This document shows, in pieces, positions 10,101 to 16,791 of a stretch of 33,381 nt of DNA (position 1 is its first letter; the number at the start of each line of letters is the position of its first letter). The notes under the pieces are model-generated. The model did not search any database and was not told the origin of the DNA. It saw only the letters and a list, made by a program, of their open reading frames with translations. Made by a program: the position numbers and the translations under genes. This DNA comes from Chlorobiota bacterium (GTDB lineage: Bacteria; Bacteroidota; Bacteroidia; Bacteroidales; VadinHA17): NCBI GenBank assembly GCA_013152085.1, contig JAADHC010000062.1:1-33381 (forward strand). The letters run 5' to 3'.

Positions 10101-10335
10101 TTTTCGTTATTTTTTTTACCTCCTCTATGAGTAAATCGGCAGTGATATCGGTAAGTTTGTAATCGAGGAGCATGAGATCCCAGGGTTTTTCGCGCAACAG
10201 GTTCAAGGCTTCTTTCCCGTTGTAAGCACTGGTTGCCTGGTACCCAAGAGTGATAATATGAGTACATAGCAGCTTGTTCAGACCCTGATCGTCTTCCACA
10301 ACCAGAATATTTATTTTAACTTTTTTCTTTTCCAT
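7129..10335 (-). CDS. Hybrid histidine kinase: REC-PAS3-GAF-HisKA-HATPase-REC
   Basis: This 1068-residue soluble hybrid kinase is the last gene of the minus-strand relay operon. It starts 12 bases after the single-domain regulator. The N-terminal receiver (8-125) has E14/D15/D16 and phosphoacceptor D58; its conserved lysine is followed by Glu (WVKEG) rather than Pro. Three PAS segments follow (about 148-252, 262-385, 392-510), then a GAF domain (521-690), HisKA with H708 in MSHELRTPLNAI, and HATPase_c (810-925) with complete N, G1 (DTGIGIPED) and G2 (GGIGIGLYLAKRL) boxes. A second receiver follows (944-1062) with D996 in LILMDLNMPVMDG. The first PAS carries C187, C198 and C201 (CPWC), a cysteine set also present in the upstream kinase. 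An N-terminal receiver on a kinase suggests input from another kinase; the C-terminal one suggests internal phosphotransfer. Confidence 0.94.
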   Translation of the reverse strand: MEKKKVKINILVVEDDQGLNKLLCTHIITLGYQATSAYNGKEALNLLREKPWDLMLLDYKLTDITADLLIEEVKKITKIPPFIIITGFGDERIAVKMMKKGARDYWVKEGAFIDTVPDRIERAVNEIRNLHKLRKARQKIEIVEQQSRKVLEAMADPVIVVNTDKKIVFHNDAFRETFGPFKRQAPCHTIIYNRKTPCPWCQEVSAENNTFININKLVERNRRFFQPAIGPIKLNGGKEYTITMFRDISDSVIARRKAEKNETILRNLIATARDAIIGINNTGHIVLHNRASLEMFEITADELQSRLFFDLLEKDKYMFRLHRLFRQIISGEKNQLIKKSFRLTIQTKSGWEKYIDTSLSVNEINGEKLYLFILRDISEQHKAELDLLEQKMLIRSLIDNLPDHIYFKDTQLRFLLSNKAHNDHIGVASEEELIGKTDMDLYPENLAKEYTKNEKQVIRSGRPKLNIKEKTINNQGSIRWLLTSKIPVLDGYGKVKGIIGIGRDITDLELNQQELHKSRRRLEGLLEISLMEHLDTATILNMALEKSIDLTDSDIGYVYFYNEATRTFTLHNWSESVKEQCRVEKIRTEFQLEKTGIWGEAVRQRRPVLINDYSQDDPLKKGLPKGHVPIRRFLTIPVFYLDKIVAVAGVGNKEQPYDQTDLIQLELLMDTVWKLITQKEQRQELIRAKVKAEESEKLKTVFMSTMSHELRTPLNAILGFSRLLESSHNMDEINQFAHYITESGERLLTIIENIFYVSAIDGQHLNIEEENTEPRKLVMDIIDQFKQKGIPENIKIETLLPKDDKITVIKTDVRKTGHILRSLVDNALKFTPSGNITAGYRLEANKIRFFVKDTGIGIPEDKREIIFEKFRQLDERTTREYGGIGIGLYLAKRLTEILKGKIWVEENKPQGSIFYVEIPFTILSQTKKSQMRGGNRSPRKSDLQKTVLIAEDNPVSALLLKKVINDIGLQPIHVENGLEAVTHVKENKPCDLILMDLNMPVMDGFQAIERIKEIRDDIPIIIQTAYDSETGRAKARELNVQDFISKPVSREQLIKKINLYAYGPGIMI

Positions 10336-10347
10336 GGTTTCGGATAA

Positions 10348-10806
10348 TTACGACCGGCCCGGCCCGTGGTTATCGTTCATCTTCGGTATTTCAACAATCT
10401 GGAGGAATAATCCCAGCTTACGGATCACCTCCAGAAACTTTTCATAGGTTACCGGTTTGGTGATATACATATTACAGCCCAGCTCATGGCACCGGTTAAT
10501 TTCACGGGGATCATCCGTTGTGGTAAGCATAATGACAGGTATTTTTTTCAGGAGCTTATCCCCTTTTATGGTTTCCAGCACATCAATACCTGAACGGCGA
10601 GGCATTTTGATATCCAGCAGCACCAGATATGATTTGTGCCCTATTCTGACTTTTCCGTTGTGATTTTGCAGGAATGTTTCAATCTCCTCACCATCGTGAA
10701 AATGGATAATTTCGTTTACCACGCCGGATTCATGCAGGCTTCTTCGGGTAAGCAGTGCATGTCCCGGATCGTCTTCGGCAAATAATATGACAACTTCTTT
10801 TTTCAT
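10348..10806 (-). CDS. Rcp1-type single-domain response regulator
   Basis: This stand-alone receiver has 152 residues when started at ATG 10806 (MKKEVVILFAEDDP). An in-frame ATG at 10836 would add ten residues but overlap the upstream kinase by 23 bases, so I prefer 10806, seven bases after that kinase's stop. Visible active-site residues are E11/D12/D13, phosphoacceptor D65 in LVLLDIKMPRRSG, T95 in MLTTTDD and K117 in YITKPV. The longer loop before the phosphoacceptor strand and the KMPRRSG phrase are typical of the Rcp1 (cyanobacterial phytochrome partner) subgroup. It has no output domain, so it probably shuttles phosphate or acts by protein contact. It sits between a kinase and a hybrid kinase, consistent with a relay intermediate, but the direction of transfer cannot be read from sequence. 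Confidence 0.93.
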   Translation of the reverse strand: MKKEVVILFAEDDPGHALLTRRSLHESGVVNEIIHFHDGEEIETFLQNHNGKVRIGHKSYLVLLDIKMPRRSGIDVLETIKGDKLLKKIPVIMLTTTDDPREINRCHELGCNMYITKPVTYEKFLEVIRKLGLFLQIVEIPKMNDNHGPGRS

Positions 10807-10813
10807 ATGCAGA

Positions 10814-13138
10814 TTATTCTGCGGGAAGCATAACAATAAACCGTGTTCCTTTTCCCGGAACAGAATGTACAGAGATTTTTCCCCGGTGTTTGTTAATGAT
10901 GGTTTTTACAATAGATAGTCCGATACCCACCCCTTCCTGCTCAGGATCCGACTGGTAAAATATGTCAAAGATCTTTTCCTGTTCTGATTCAGGGATGCCG
11001 ATACCATTATCGGAAACACTGTATTCGTAAAAGCCGTTCCTTCGACGTGATGAAATACGAATCTTCCCCGGACGTTGAGGATCCAGATATTTTATGGCAT
11101 TGCTCATCAGGTTGTCAAAAAGCTGCAGAATAAGCGCCCTGTCTCCCCTGCAGGGATATAAATGTGTATGGCTGATCTGTATTTTTTTCTCCCTGACGTC
11201 CCAGGAAATATTCGAGATAACTTCATCGACCAACGTATTCATGTCAATATCCGAAATAAGGAGGGCTGATCTGCCGGTACGGGAAACTGTAAGCAGCCCT
11301 CTGATAAGGACATCCATTTTGTGGATACTGTTTTGGATATATTTAAATGCCTCATGACATTCGGGATCTGTTTTTGTTTTAAACTGTTGCTGAAGTTCCT
11401 CAAGGCTTCCGGTATCCAGTATCATCTCACGCATTTGGGATAAAGACTTTTCAATGATATGAGAAAAACCCTCGATATTCAGCAAAGGAGTACGAAGATC
11501 GTGAGACGTAGTGTAGAGTACTTGTTCCAGTTCGCGATTCTTTTCCCCCAGTTCGGTACTTATAGTAATCAACTCCTTTTCAGTACGTTTTTCCCAGGTG
11601 ATGTCACGACAAATACCGATGATCTGTTTAACCCGTCCGTCCTCCTTCCGTAAAAATGGCTTATCACGACACTTTAAAACTTTCCATTTCCCATCCTTCG
11701 TTTTCATCCGGTACTCGATTTCCATGGTACGGTTGATTTTTAAACTGCGCAGGCGGTTGTGGTGGGCAGTGATTTTCGCAAGATCATCGGGATGGGCAAT
11801 TTCATTCATCGACCGGTCTCCCATTGCCTGAATGTCCTTAGCGGAATATCCGAGAAGGGAAATGATTTCATGTGTCGAAAAGACATTTTGCTTTTCTTCA
11901 AGATCGTAGATATAAATAAAATCTGGAATAACTTCAAGAATGGTATTCAGGAATTTGTTATTCTGGCTTATTTTGTCTTCGATTTGTTTCTGGTTAGAGA
12001 TATCGAGGTGTGATCCGAACATACGAACTACCTCTCCCTTCTCATTTTTTATACAAGCCGACCGGTTTTGTATCCACCTGTAAGTTCCGTTTTTGTGTTT
12101 CAGCCGGAACACTGCCTCAAATATCCCTTTGGGATTAGAGAGGTAATCAGTTAATTCGCGATGCATTCTGTTATAATCGTCAGGATGAAGCAGGTTTTCC
12201 CAGGTGGAAAACCTGCCTGGCAGTTCATCCTCCGCATATCCAAGCTGCCGTTTCCACTCGGCAGAATAATAAACTTCATCAGAGTCCGTGTACCAGTCCC
12301 AGATACCTATGCCGGAAGCCTCTGTAGCCAGCTTAAGGCGGGTTTCAAGCGCAGCTAACCTCTCTGTATGATACCGGTGTTCAAGGTAAGTTCCTGTACG
12401 GCGTGCTACCATTTCCAGGAACACTTTTTCCTTTTCAGAAAATGTAGTGGTTTTATTTTTTGTGCCAACACCTGCTTCCAGATAGCCAAAATGTTCTTTT
12501 CTGCCACGAACTTCCGATTTTTTTAAAAACAACGGATCTTCTATTCCGTTTTTCATAAATTTTTTCCCGTGAATAACCAGTTTAACGGTAGTGTCATTAT
12601 GAAATGAAAAAGCCTCGGAAACCAGGGAAGGAATTTGACTCAGAATGTTTGAGACAGGATCTTTATCTCCGGATAACAGGTCTTCAAGTTTCAGTACATA
12701 AAAGAGCAGTCTGTAGTACTTTTCCGGTTTGTTTTCCGGTGTATTGCCGGCAGTGAGTTCTTCAGCAATTTCAAGCCTGACCTTTTTCCCTTTATCCCAT
12801 GGAATAGCTATGTCTGAGCATCTGTACCAGAGATGATTCTTTTTGTTTTGATGTGTCCAGATAAGGGGAGCGGAATATGATTCGTCAAAAAGATAAGGAT
12901 TGGTGCAAAACTCACAGGGCTGTGCTTCATCCTGCAGGGTCTTATAGCAGATCCTGCCCGTAGGATCTTCCCCCAGAGCAAGTTCAAGGGCTTTGTTCAC
13001 ATAAAGAATTTTATAACTGACAGGATCAGAAATGTAAGCCGATGAATGAATGGAATCGAGCAGGGAAATGACCACATCTTTCAATGTTGTCGCAGCATCG
13101 TTGTTTTGCGTGTTTTTCACTGTATTGATGTGATTCAT
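10814..13138 (-). CDS. PAS sensor histidine kinase (HisKA/HATPase)
   Basis: This 774-residue soluble sensor kinase has a first PAS (about 24-110) with C64, C75 and C78 in CYKTL...PCEFC. A poorly recognised, GAF-like region follows (125-265), then two PAS_3-type domains (268-385, 395-515), each with the HPDD phrase and a closing DIS/DIT motif. HisKA carries H546 in TTSHDLRTPLLNIEGFSHII, and HATPase_c (668-772) has DNLMSNAIKYL, DNGIGIPESE and GVGIGLSIVKTI, so the kinase core is complete. SHDLRTPL kinases followed by an Rcp1-type regulator are a standard phytochrome-like pairing, though no bilin-binding GAF/PHY module is seen here. Its ATG overlaps the stop of the upstream pseudo-receiver by one base (TAATG), implying coupled translation. 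Confidence 0.95.
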   Translation of the reverse strand: MNHINTVKNTQNNDAATTLKDVVISLLDSIHSSAYISDPVSYKILYVNKALELALGEDPTGRICYKTLQDEAQPCEFCTNPYLFDESYSAPLIWTHQNKKNHLWYRCSDIAIPWDKGKKVRLEIAEELTAGNTPENKPEKYYRLLFYVLKLEDLLSGDKDPVSNILSQIPSLVSEAFSFHNDTTVKLVIHGKKFMKNGIEDPLFLKKSEVRGRKEHFGYLEAGVGTKNKTTTFSEKEKVFLEMVARRTGTYLEHRYHTERLAALETRLKLATEASGIGIWDWYTDSDEVYYSAEWKRQLGYAEDELPGRFSTWENLLHPDDYNRMHRELTDYLSNPKGIFEAVFRLKHKNGTYRWIQNRSACIKNEKGEVVRMFGSHLDISNQKQIEDKISQNNKFLNTILEVIPDFIYIYDLEEKQNVFSTHEIISLLGYSAKDIQAMGDRSMNEIAHPDDLAKITAHHNRLRSLKINRTMEIEYRMKTKDGKWKVLKCRDKPFLRKEDGRVKQIIGICRDITWEKRTEKELITISTELGEKNRELEQVLYTTSHDLRTPLLNIEGFSHIIEKSLSQMREMILDTGSLEELQQQFKTKTDPECHEAFKYIQNSIHKMDVLIRGLLTVSRTGRSALLISDIDMNTLVDEVISNISWDVREKKIQISHTHLYPCRGDRALILQLFDNLMSNAIKYLDPQRPGKIRISSRRRNGFYEYSVSDNGIGIPESEQEKIFDIFYQSDPEQEGVGIGLSIVKTIINKHRGKISVHSVPGKGTRFIVMLPAE

Positions 13139-13506
13139 TATGAATCCCTTTCCAGCAGAAAAGAGCGTAGATGATCCGGTCCCTTTTCAACCAGTTCGTT
13201 TATATCCATATATTCGTTTAGCCCCGCCATAATTAATTTCTCCCGGATAAACCGGGAATAATTGTCCGTCAATCCAATCATAATCAACGACTTAAACCGA
13301 TCGCAAAATTGCTGAATGGTACTGACAAGTCTGGGAGTTTGTACTGTGTTAAGCAATATAATATCGGGGGCAATATCACTCATCCGGACCATCAGGTCTT
13401 TACCCTCTTCTGTTTGTAATGTCGTTGTTTCCATGTTGTTTTCCCTGAGCCATTGTACGAGTCTTTTTTCTACCGGTCCGGAAAAATTCAGAAGAACTAC
13501 TTTCAT
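13138..13506 (-). CDS. Degenerate receiver-like protein (pseudo-receiver)
   Basis: This 122-residue protein has the alternating strand/helix pattern and length of a receiver domain but lacks its chemistry. The acidic pocket after strand 1 is replaced by LLNFSGP. The phosphoacceptor position reads N53 in DIILLNTVQTP instead of LLDxxMP. The lysine of strand 5 (normally Y-x-x-K-P) is replaced by YMDIN. A Thr at the switch position (IGLTD) remains. It probably cannot be phosphorylated and may act as a scaffold or constitutively switched partner. It is the first gene of the four-gene relay operon and its stop codon overlaps the start of the PAS kinase, so it is made in step with that kinase. The fold assignment is inferred from pattern only, since overall similarity to receivers is low. 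Confidence 0.7.
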   Translation of the reverse strand: MKVVLLNFSGPVEKRLVQWLRENNMETTTLQTEEGKDLMVRMSDIAPDIILLNTVQTPRLVSTIQQFCDRFKSLIMIGLTDNYSRFIREKLIMAGLNEYMDINELVEKGPDHLRSFLLERDS

Positions 13507-13588
13507 AGCTTGCCGAATTTTTAAGGTTAAACATCAGTACAACGAGAACGTTTTATTAAAAGCGTGGTCGTTTGCATTTAGTGACCTA

Positions 13589-13596
13589 CAAATATA
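13589..13596 (-). promoter_or_regulatory. Candidate -7 promoter element of relay operon
   Basis: Read on the minus strand, the bases are TATATTTG, an exact match to the Bacteroidetes -7 consensus TAnnTTTG. The element lies about 80 bases upstream of the pseudo-receiver ATG. No good -33 TTTG is found at the expected distance, so this is a half-supported promoter. Confidence 0.4.
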
Positions 13597-13612
13597 GCCC
13601 TACCCTATATTT
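13590..13612. repeat. Perfect 8-bp inverted repeat over the promoter element
   Basis: AAATATAG (13590-13597) and CTATATTT (13605-13612) are exact reverse complements separated by seven bases. The left arm overlaps the candidate -7 element of the relay operon, which is where a repressor or activator dimer could bind. The operator role is an inference. Confidence 0.45.
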
Positions 13613-13706
13613 AACCGGGGGAAGGATTATGGATGATTATACGTAGTTCTTGGCTTTAATTTGCATCAGAAAAATACGGGGAAATGAGTTATAAAAGCTG
13701 AAATGT

Positions 13707-13726
13707 TTGTAGGGGTTTTCCTACAA
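13707..13726. repeat. 7-bp inverted repeat, hairpin or operator
   Basis: TTGTAGG (13707-13713) and CCTACAA (13720-13726) are exact reverse complements with a six-base loop. No clear run of T follows on the minus strand, so it is not a textbook intrinsic terminator for the SiaC-family gene, although it lies downstream of that gene. Confidence 0.4.
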
Positions 13727-13783
13727 GGGTGAAAACAAAAAAGAAATATATATAATAATATATATAATGAAAGTTTACGGGAG

Positions 13784-13826
13784 GGAATAATGTGTTATTC
13801 CTGCAATTTCTTCCCTTCCAGGGGAG
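13784..13826. repeat. Two adjacent hairpins downstream of the siaC-like gene
   Basis: GGAATAA (13784-13790) and TTATTCC (13795-13801) form a perfect 7-bp stem with a four-base loop. CTTCCC (13810-13815) and GGGGAG (13821-13826) form a second stem with one G-U pair and a five-base loop. They could end minus-strand transcription from the SiaC-family gene or belong to an untranslated RNA. Confidence 0.35.
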
Positions 13827-13928
13827 ATGTTGCGAAGCGACAAACAAATGAGAATAGATTCAACTCATCATCTCAAACAGACAGGATCTTGAAGAATAAC
13901 CGGAACGGCTTCGAAAAAGACTAAAATA

Positions 13929-14306
13929 TCATTCGGGTGTTTCGATGATGCGGAAAGAGGAATTCATCAGTGATTTAAGAATTTCGCCGAGTTCATACAT
14001 ATCTTCATCGCCGGTTTCGTAATACCAGTTGATTTCTAAATCATCCGAAGAATGTTTTTTTTGTTTAATCGCTCTAAGCATCTCAAATACCCATTTGGTT
14101 GAGCTGGTATTAATATATTCGAATTTTAAATCGATACGTGTTGTACCGGGATTACCGGAGATGTATTTATCAACCCATAAAAACAGCGGCTGGAAAAAGG
14201 GTTTGGGATCATTCAGAACTGAGCGGCCTTCCATTTTAAGAGTACCTTTTTTCAGGCGTACCCCGGGTGAAAATCGGGTCTGGTCTATAGTTATTTCCTT
14301 GTCCAT
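13929..14306 (-). CDS. SiaC-family regulatory phosphoprotein (DUF1987)
   Basis: This is 125 residues from ATG 14306; an in-frame ATG at 14357 would add 17 residues that do not resemble family members. The core matches the DUF1987/SiaC family: KMEGRSV near 25-30, then FFQPLFLWVDKYI, FEYINTSSTKWVFEML (62-77), INWYYETGDEDM (92-103) and a C-terminal SSFRIIE. In Pseudomonas aeruginosa the threonine of the NTSS motif is phosphorylated by the kinase SiaB and dephosphorylated by SiaA, and unphosphorylated SiaC activates the cyclase SiaD. The matching residue here is T67. No SiaA, SiaB or diguanylate cyclase gene is visible in the window, so its partners are unknown. The nearest cyclases are the class III enzymes a few kilobases away. 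Confidence 0.88.
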   Translation of the reverse strand: MDKEITIDQTRFSPGVRLKKGTLKMEGRSVLNDPKPFFQPLFLWVDKYISGNPGTTRIDLKFEYINTSSTKWVFEMLRAIKQKKHSSDDLEINWYYETGDEDMYELGEILKSLMNSSFRIIETPE

Positions 14307-14442
14307 TTTTATTATTAACGATTCGGTTAACTTAAGTGCAAAAAGAGTGCCGAACACAATTCCTTTTACTTCCTGAATGAAAAAAGGTTACAAAATCAGG
14401 GAATCAGTTATGAACAGGCAGAAGAAATAATGAACAATTCCA

Positions 14443-15057
14443 TCAGAAAAGACCATGGATTTCGGCGTCGATTTTATCTATAACCTCGCGTATGTGCTCG
14501 GGATTATCAGGGAAATCATAGTCATCTGCCTCAACAATCAGCTTCTTGCCAATGGTATAAGAGTCAATCCAGGCTTCATATCTTTCATTAAGACGTTGGA
14601 GATAATCCAGACGGATATTGTTTTCATATTTCCTGCCTCTTTTCTGTATCTGACTGACCAAAGTAGGGACGGAAGCACGCAGATACAGCAGAAGGTCTGG
14701 TGGCTGGACATAGGAACTCATGAGATTAAAAAGTGTAAAGTAGTTTTCAAAGTCACGGGTTGACATCAGCCCCATAGCATGGAGGTTGGGGGCAAAGATA
14801 TAGGCATCCTCGTAAATAGTGCGGTCCTGAATTACGGTTTTTCCGGACTTCCTGATCTCAACGACCTGTGAAAAACGGCTGTTCAGAAAATAGATTTGCA
14901 GGTTAAATGACCATCGTTGCATATCCTCGTAGAAATCGTTGAGGTATGGATTTTCCTTTACGTCTTCATAACGGGCTTCCCAGTTATAATGTTTGGCCAG
15001 CAGACCGGTGAGTGTGGTTTTTCCTGAGCCGATATTCCCGGCAAGAGCAATGTGCAT
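14443..15057 (-). CDS. Deoxynucleoside kinase family protein
   Basis: This 204-residue protein belongs to the dNK/dGK-dAK family, which phosphorylates deoxynucleosides with ATP in nucleotide salvage. The P-loop GNIGSGKT lies at residues 7-14, close to the N-terminus as usual. The DRS-like catalytic motif appears as QDRTIYED (D78, R79). The LID region is QKRGRKYENNIRLDYLQRLN, followed by a YEAWIDSY helix. Length and motif order fit bacterial deoxyadenosine/deoxyguanosine kinases; base preference cannot be decided from sequence alone. It lies between the GH3 gene and the SiaC-family gene in the same orientation, with gaps of roughly 75 and 135 bases, so shared transcription is possible but not required. 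Confidence 0.92.
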   Translation of the reverse strand: MHIALAGNIGSGKTTLTGLLAKHYNWEARYEDVKENPYLNDFYEDMQRWSFNLQIYFLNSRFSQVVEIRKSGKTVIQDRTIYEDAYIFAPNLHAMGLMSTRDFENYFTLFNLMSSYVQPPDLLLYLRASVPTLVSQIQKRGRKYENNIRLDYLQRLNERYEAWIDSYTIGKKLIVEADDYDFPDNPEHIREVIDKIDAEIHGLF

Positions 15058-15133
15058 GGTAGAAAATTTTCTGTTGATGGAAAGCTAAAGTTAACAATAT
15101 TCCCGCGATTGAAAAAAGGAATTTCGGCCCGGG

Positions 15134-16663
15134 TTATTTATTTTTTTGTAACCGGTTGTGGATTTGGAGAATCTCCTCCAAATATTTCCGGTCATTAGAC
15201 AGACGGGGCATTTTATTCTGTCCCCCCAGTTTTTTATGATCATTAAACCAGTTATAAAAAGTACCTTTCAGGACTTTATGAACAAGAGGAGGGGCCAGAG
15301 TAATGTCTTTATATCTTTTGGCTTCATAGTCGGAGTTTACATCCATCAGGGATTTATCCAGGAGAGAAACGAAAGTATCTATATCAGCAGGTTCTGTTTC
15401 GAATTCAATACACCACTCATGGCGTGCCTGTTCGGTGTCGCTCATATATACCGGTGCGGCCGTATATTCGCTTATCTGAGCTCCGGTTTCACGGCAGGCG
15501 GTGGCGAGTGCCTTTTCTGCATTTTCAATGATTACTTCTTCTCCAAAGGCGTTGAGGAAATGCCGGGTACGACCTGTAATTCTGAACCGGTGGGGTCGGA
15601 GAGAAGTAAAACGGATGGTATCGCCGATAATGTAACGCCATAGGCCGCCATTAGTAGAAAGGACCAGGGCATAATTGTCCGTAGTGTTTACATCCCGAAT
15701 CGTCAATACATCAGGATGGGTTTTGTTAAATTCCTGCATGGGAATAAATTCATAGAATATCCCATAGTCGAGCATCAGCAGCATATCGTCATGTGAGGGG
15801 TCGTCCTGTATTCCGAAAAAACCTTCAGAGGCATTATAGGTATCCATGTAATGCATATCAGGAGAAGGGATCAGTTTTTCGAATTGTTTCCGGTAAGGTT
15901 CAAAGTTAACGCCTCCGTGAACAAAAAGTTCGAGGTTGGGCCATACCTCAAGAAGGTGTTTTTTACCGGTATATTCCAGGATATAATTGATCAGTACCAG
16001 GTTCCAGGAAGGGACTCCGGCAAGGTTGGTGACATTTTCCTTTATCGTGGCGCGCGTAACTTCTTTAAGTTTTATATCCCACTGGTCGAGGAGGGCGATT
16101 TTGGATTCAGGTACCCTCAGGAATTCTGCCCAGAAAGGAATATTCTGTATCAGGATCGCAGATAGATCCCCATACAGGGAGTTATTATTGAAATTATTGA
16201 TTTGATGGCTGCCACCAAGTGTTAGGCCTTTGCCGCTAAAAATCCTTGTGTTTGGATAATTATCCGTATAAATAGCCAGTACATCTTTCCCTCCCCTGAA
16301 ATGACATTGTTCCAGGGCCTCACGTGTTACGGGAATAAATTTGCTTTTATCACTGGTTGTTCCCGATGACTTGGCAAACCATTTTACTTCACCCGGCCAA
16401 AGGAGGTTTTTTTCTCCTGCCCTGAGCCGGTTGACATACGTTTTAATATCGTCATAGGTTTGTAACGGAACGGATTTCTGGAAGTCTTCTACTGACTGAA
16501 TTTTATCATACCGGTATTTTTGTCCCCAGCTGGTATATGCCGCCTTGGTGATCAGACGGATAAAAATTTCTTCCTGCACTTCGTTCGGATAGTTTCGAAA
16601 CAGATCGATCTGGTGCAACCGTTTGATATTTATCCATTTGACCAGGGAGGTGAGTACAGGCAT
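15134..16663 (-). CDS. GH3 family acyl-adenylate-forming protein
   Basis: This 509-residue GH3 family protein belongs to the ANL-type adenylate-forming superfamily. Plant members conjugate hormone carboxylates to amino acids. The function of the common Bacteroidetes members is not known to me. Visible family motifs are the ATP/phosphate loop FAKSSGTTSDKSKFIPVT near residues 95-113, the YNASEGFFG motif near 280-290 and the GGLWRYIIGDTIRF motif near 338-352. ITGRTRHFLNAFGEEVI marks the start of the C-terminal domain. The length is typical and the motifs look intact, so it should be active. An N-acyl amino acid product would be an inference. A -7 promoter element lies just upstream of the start. 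Confidence 0.93.
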   Translation of the reverse strand: MPVLTSLVKWINIKRLHQIDLFRNYPNEVQEEIFIRLITKAAYTSWGQKYRYDKIQSVEDFQKSVPLQTYDDIKTYVNRLRAGEKNLLWPGEVKWFAKSSGTTSDKSKFIPVTREALEQCHFRGGKDVLAIYTDNYPNTRIFSGKGLTLGGSHQINNFNNNSLYGDLSAILIQNIPFWAEFLRVPESKIALLDQWDIKLKEVTRATIKENVTNLAGVPSWNLVLINYILEYTGKKHLLEVWPNLELFVHGGVNFEPYRKQFEKLIPSPDMHYMDTYNASEGFFGIQDDPSHDDMLLMLDYGIFYEFIPMQEFNKTHPDVLTIRDVNTTDNYALVLSTNGGLWRYIIGDTIRFTSLRPHRFRITGRTRHFLNAFGEEVIIENAEKALATACRETGAQISEYTAAPVYMSDTEQARHEWCIEFETEPADIDTFVSLLDKSLMDVNSDYEAKRYKDITLAPPLVHKVLKGTFYNWFNDHKKLGGQNKMPRLSNDRKYLEEILQIHNRLQKNK

Positions 16664-16677
16664 ATTCTGTTTTTTTG

Positions 16678-16685
16678 CAAATGTA
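16678..16685 (-). promoter_or_regulatory. Candidate -7 element upstream of GH3 gene
   Basis: On the minus strand the bases read TACATTTG, an exact TAnnTTTG match, ending 15 bases before the GH3 ATG at 16663. Transcription would start only a few bases before the start codon. I did not find a well-spaced -33 element. Confidence 0.33.
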
Positions 16686-16791
16686 ATGAATCATGGATGA
16701 AATCCGAATTATGTTTAGGACGTACCGCTATTCGTGTAGAACATGGTTGGTAAAATATTTTTTATAAAGTTTGAAAAAATCATGACCGGTA

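Larger units (their letters stand above)
13507..13928. other. Gene-free, hairpin-rich intergenic region
   Basis: This 422-base stretch lies between the SiaC-family gene and the relay operon, both on the minus strand. It contains a promoter candidate with an overlapping inverted repeat, three further hairpins, and an alternating TATATATA pair (13747-13754 and 13759-13766). I find no plausible protein gene in it. Confidence 0.6.

Noticed and set aside
9370-10134. 254-codon plus-strand ORF
   Set aside because: Lies wholly antisense to the hybrid kinase, whose receiver and PAS motifs are unambiguous.
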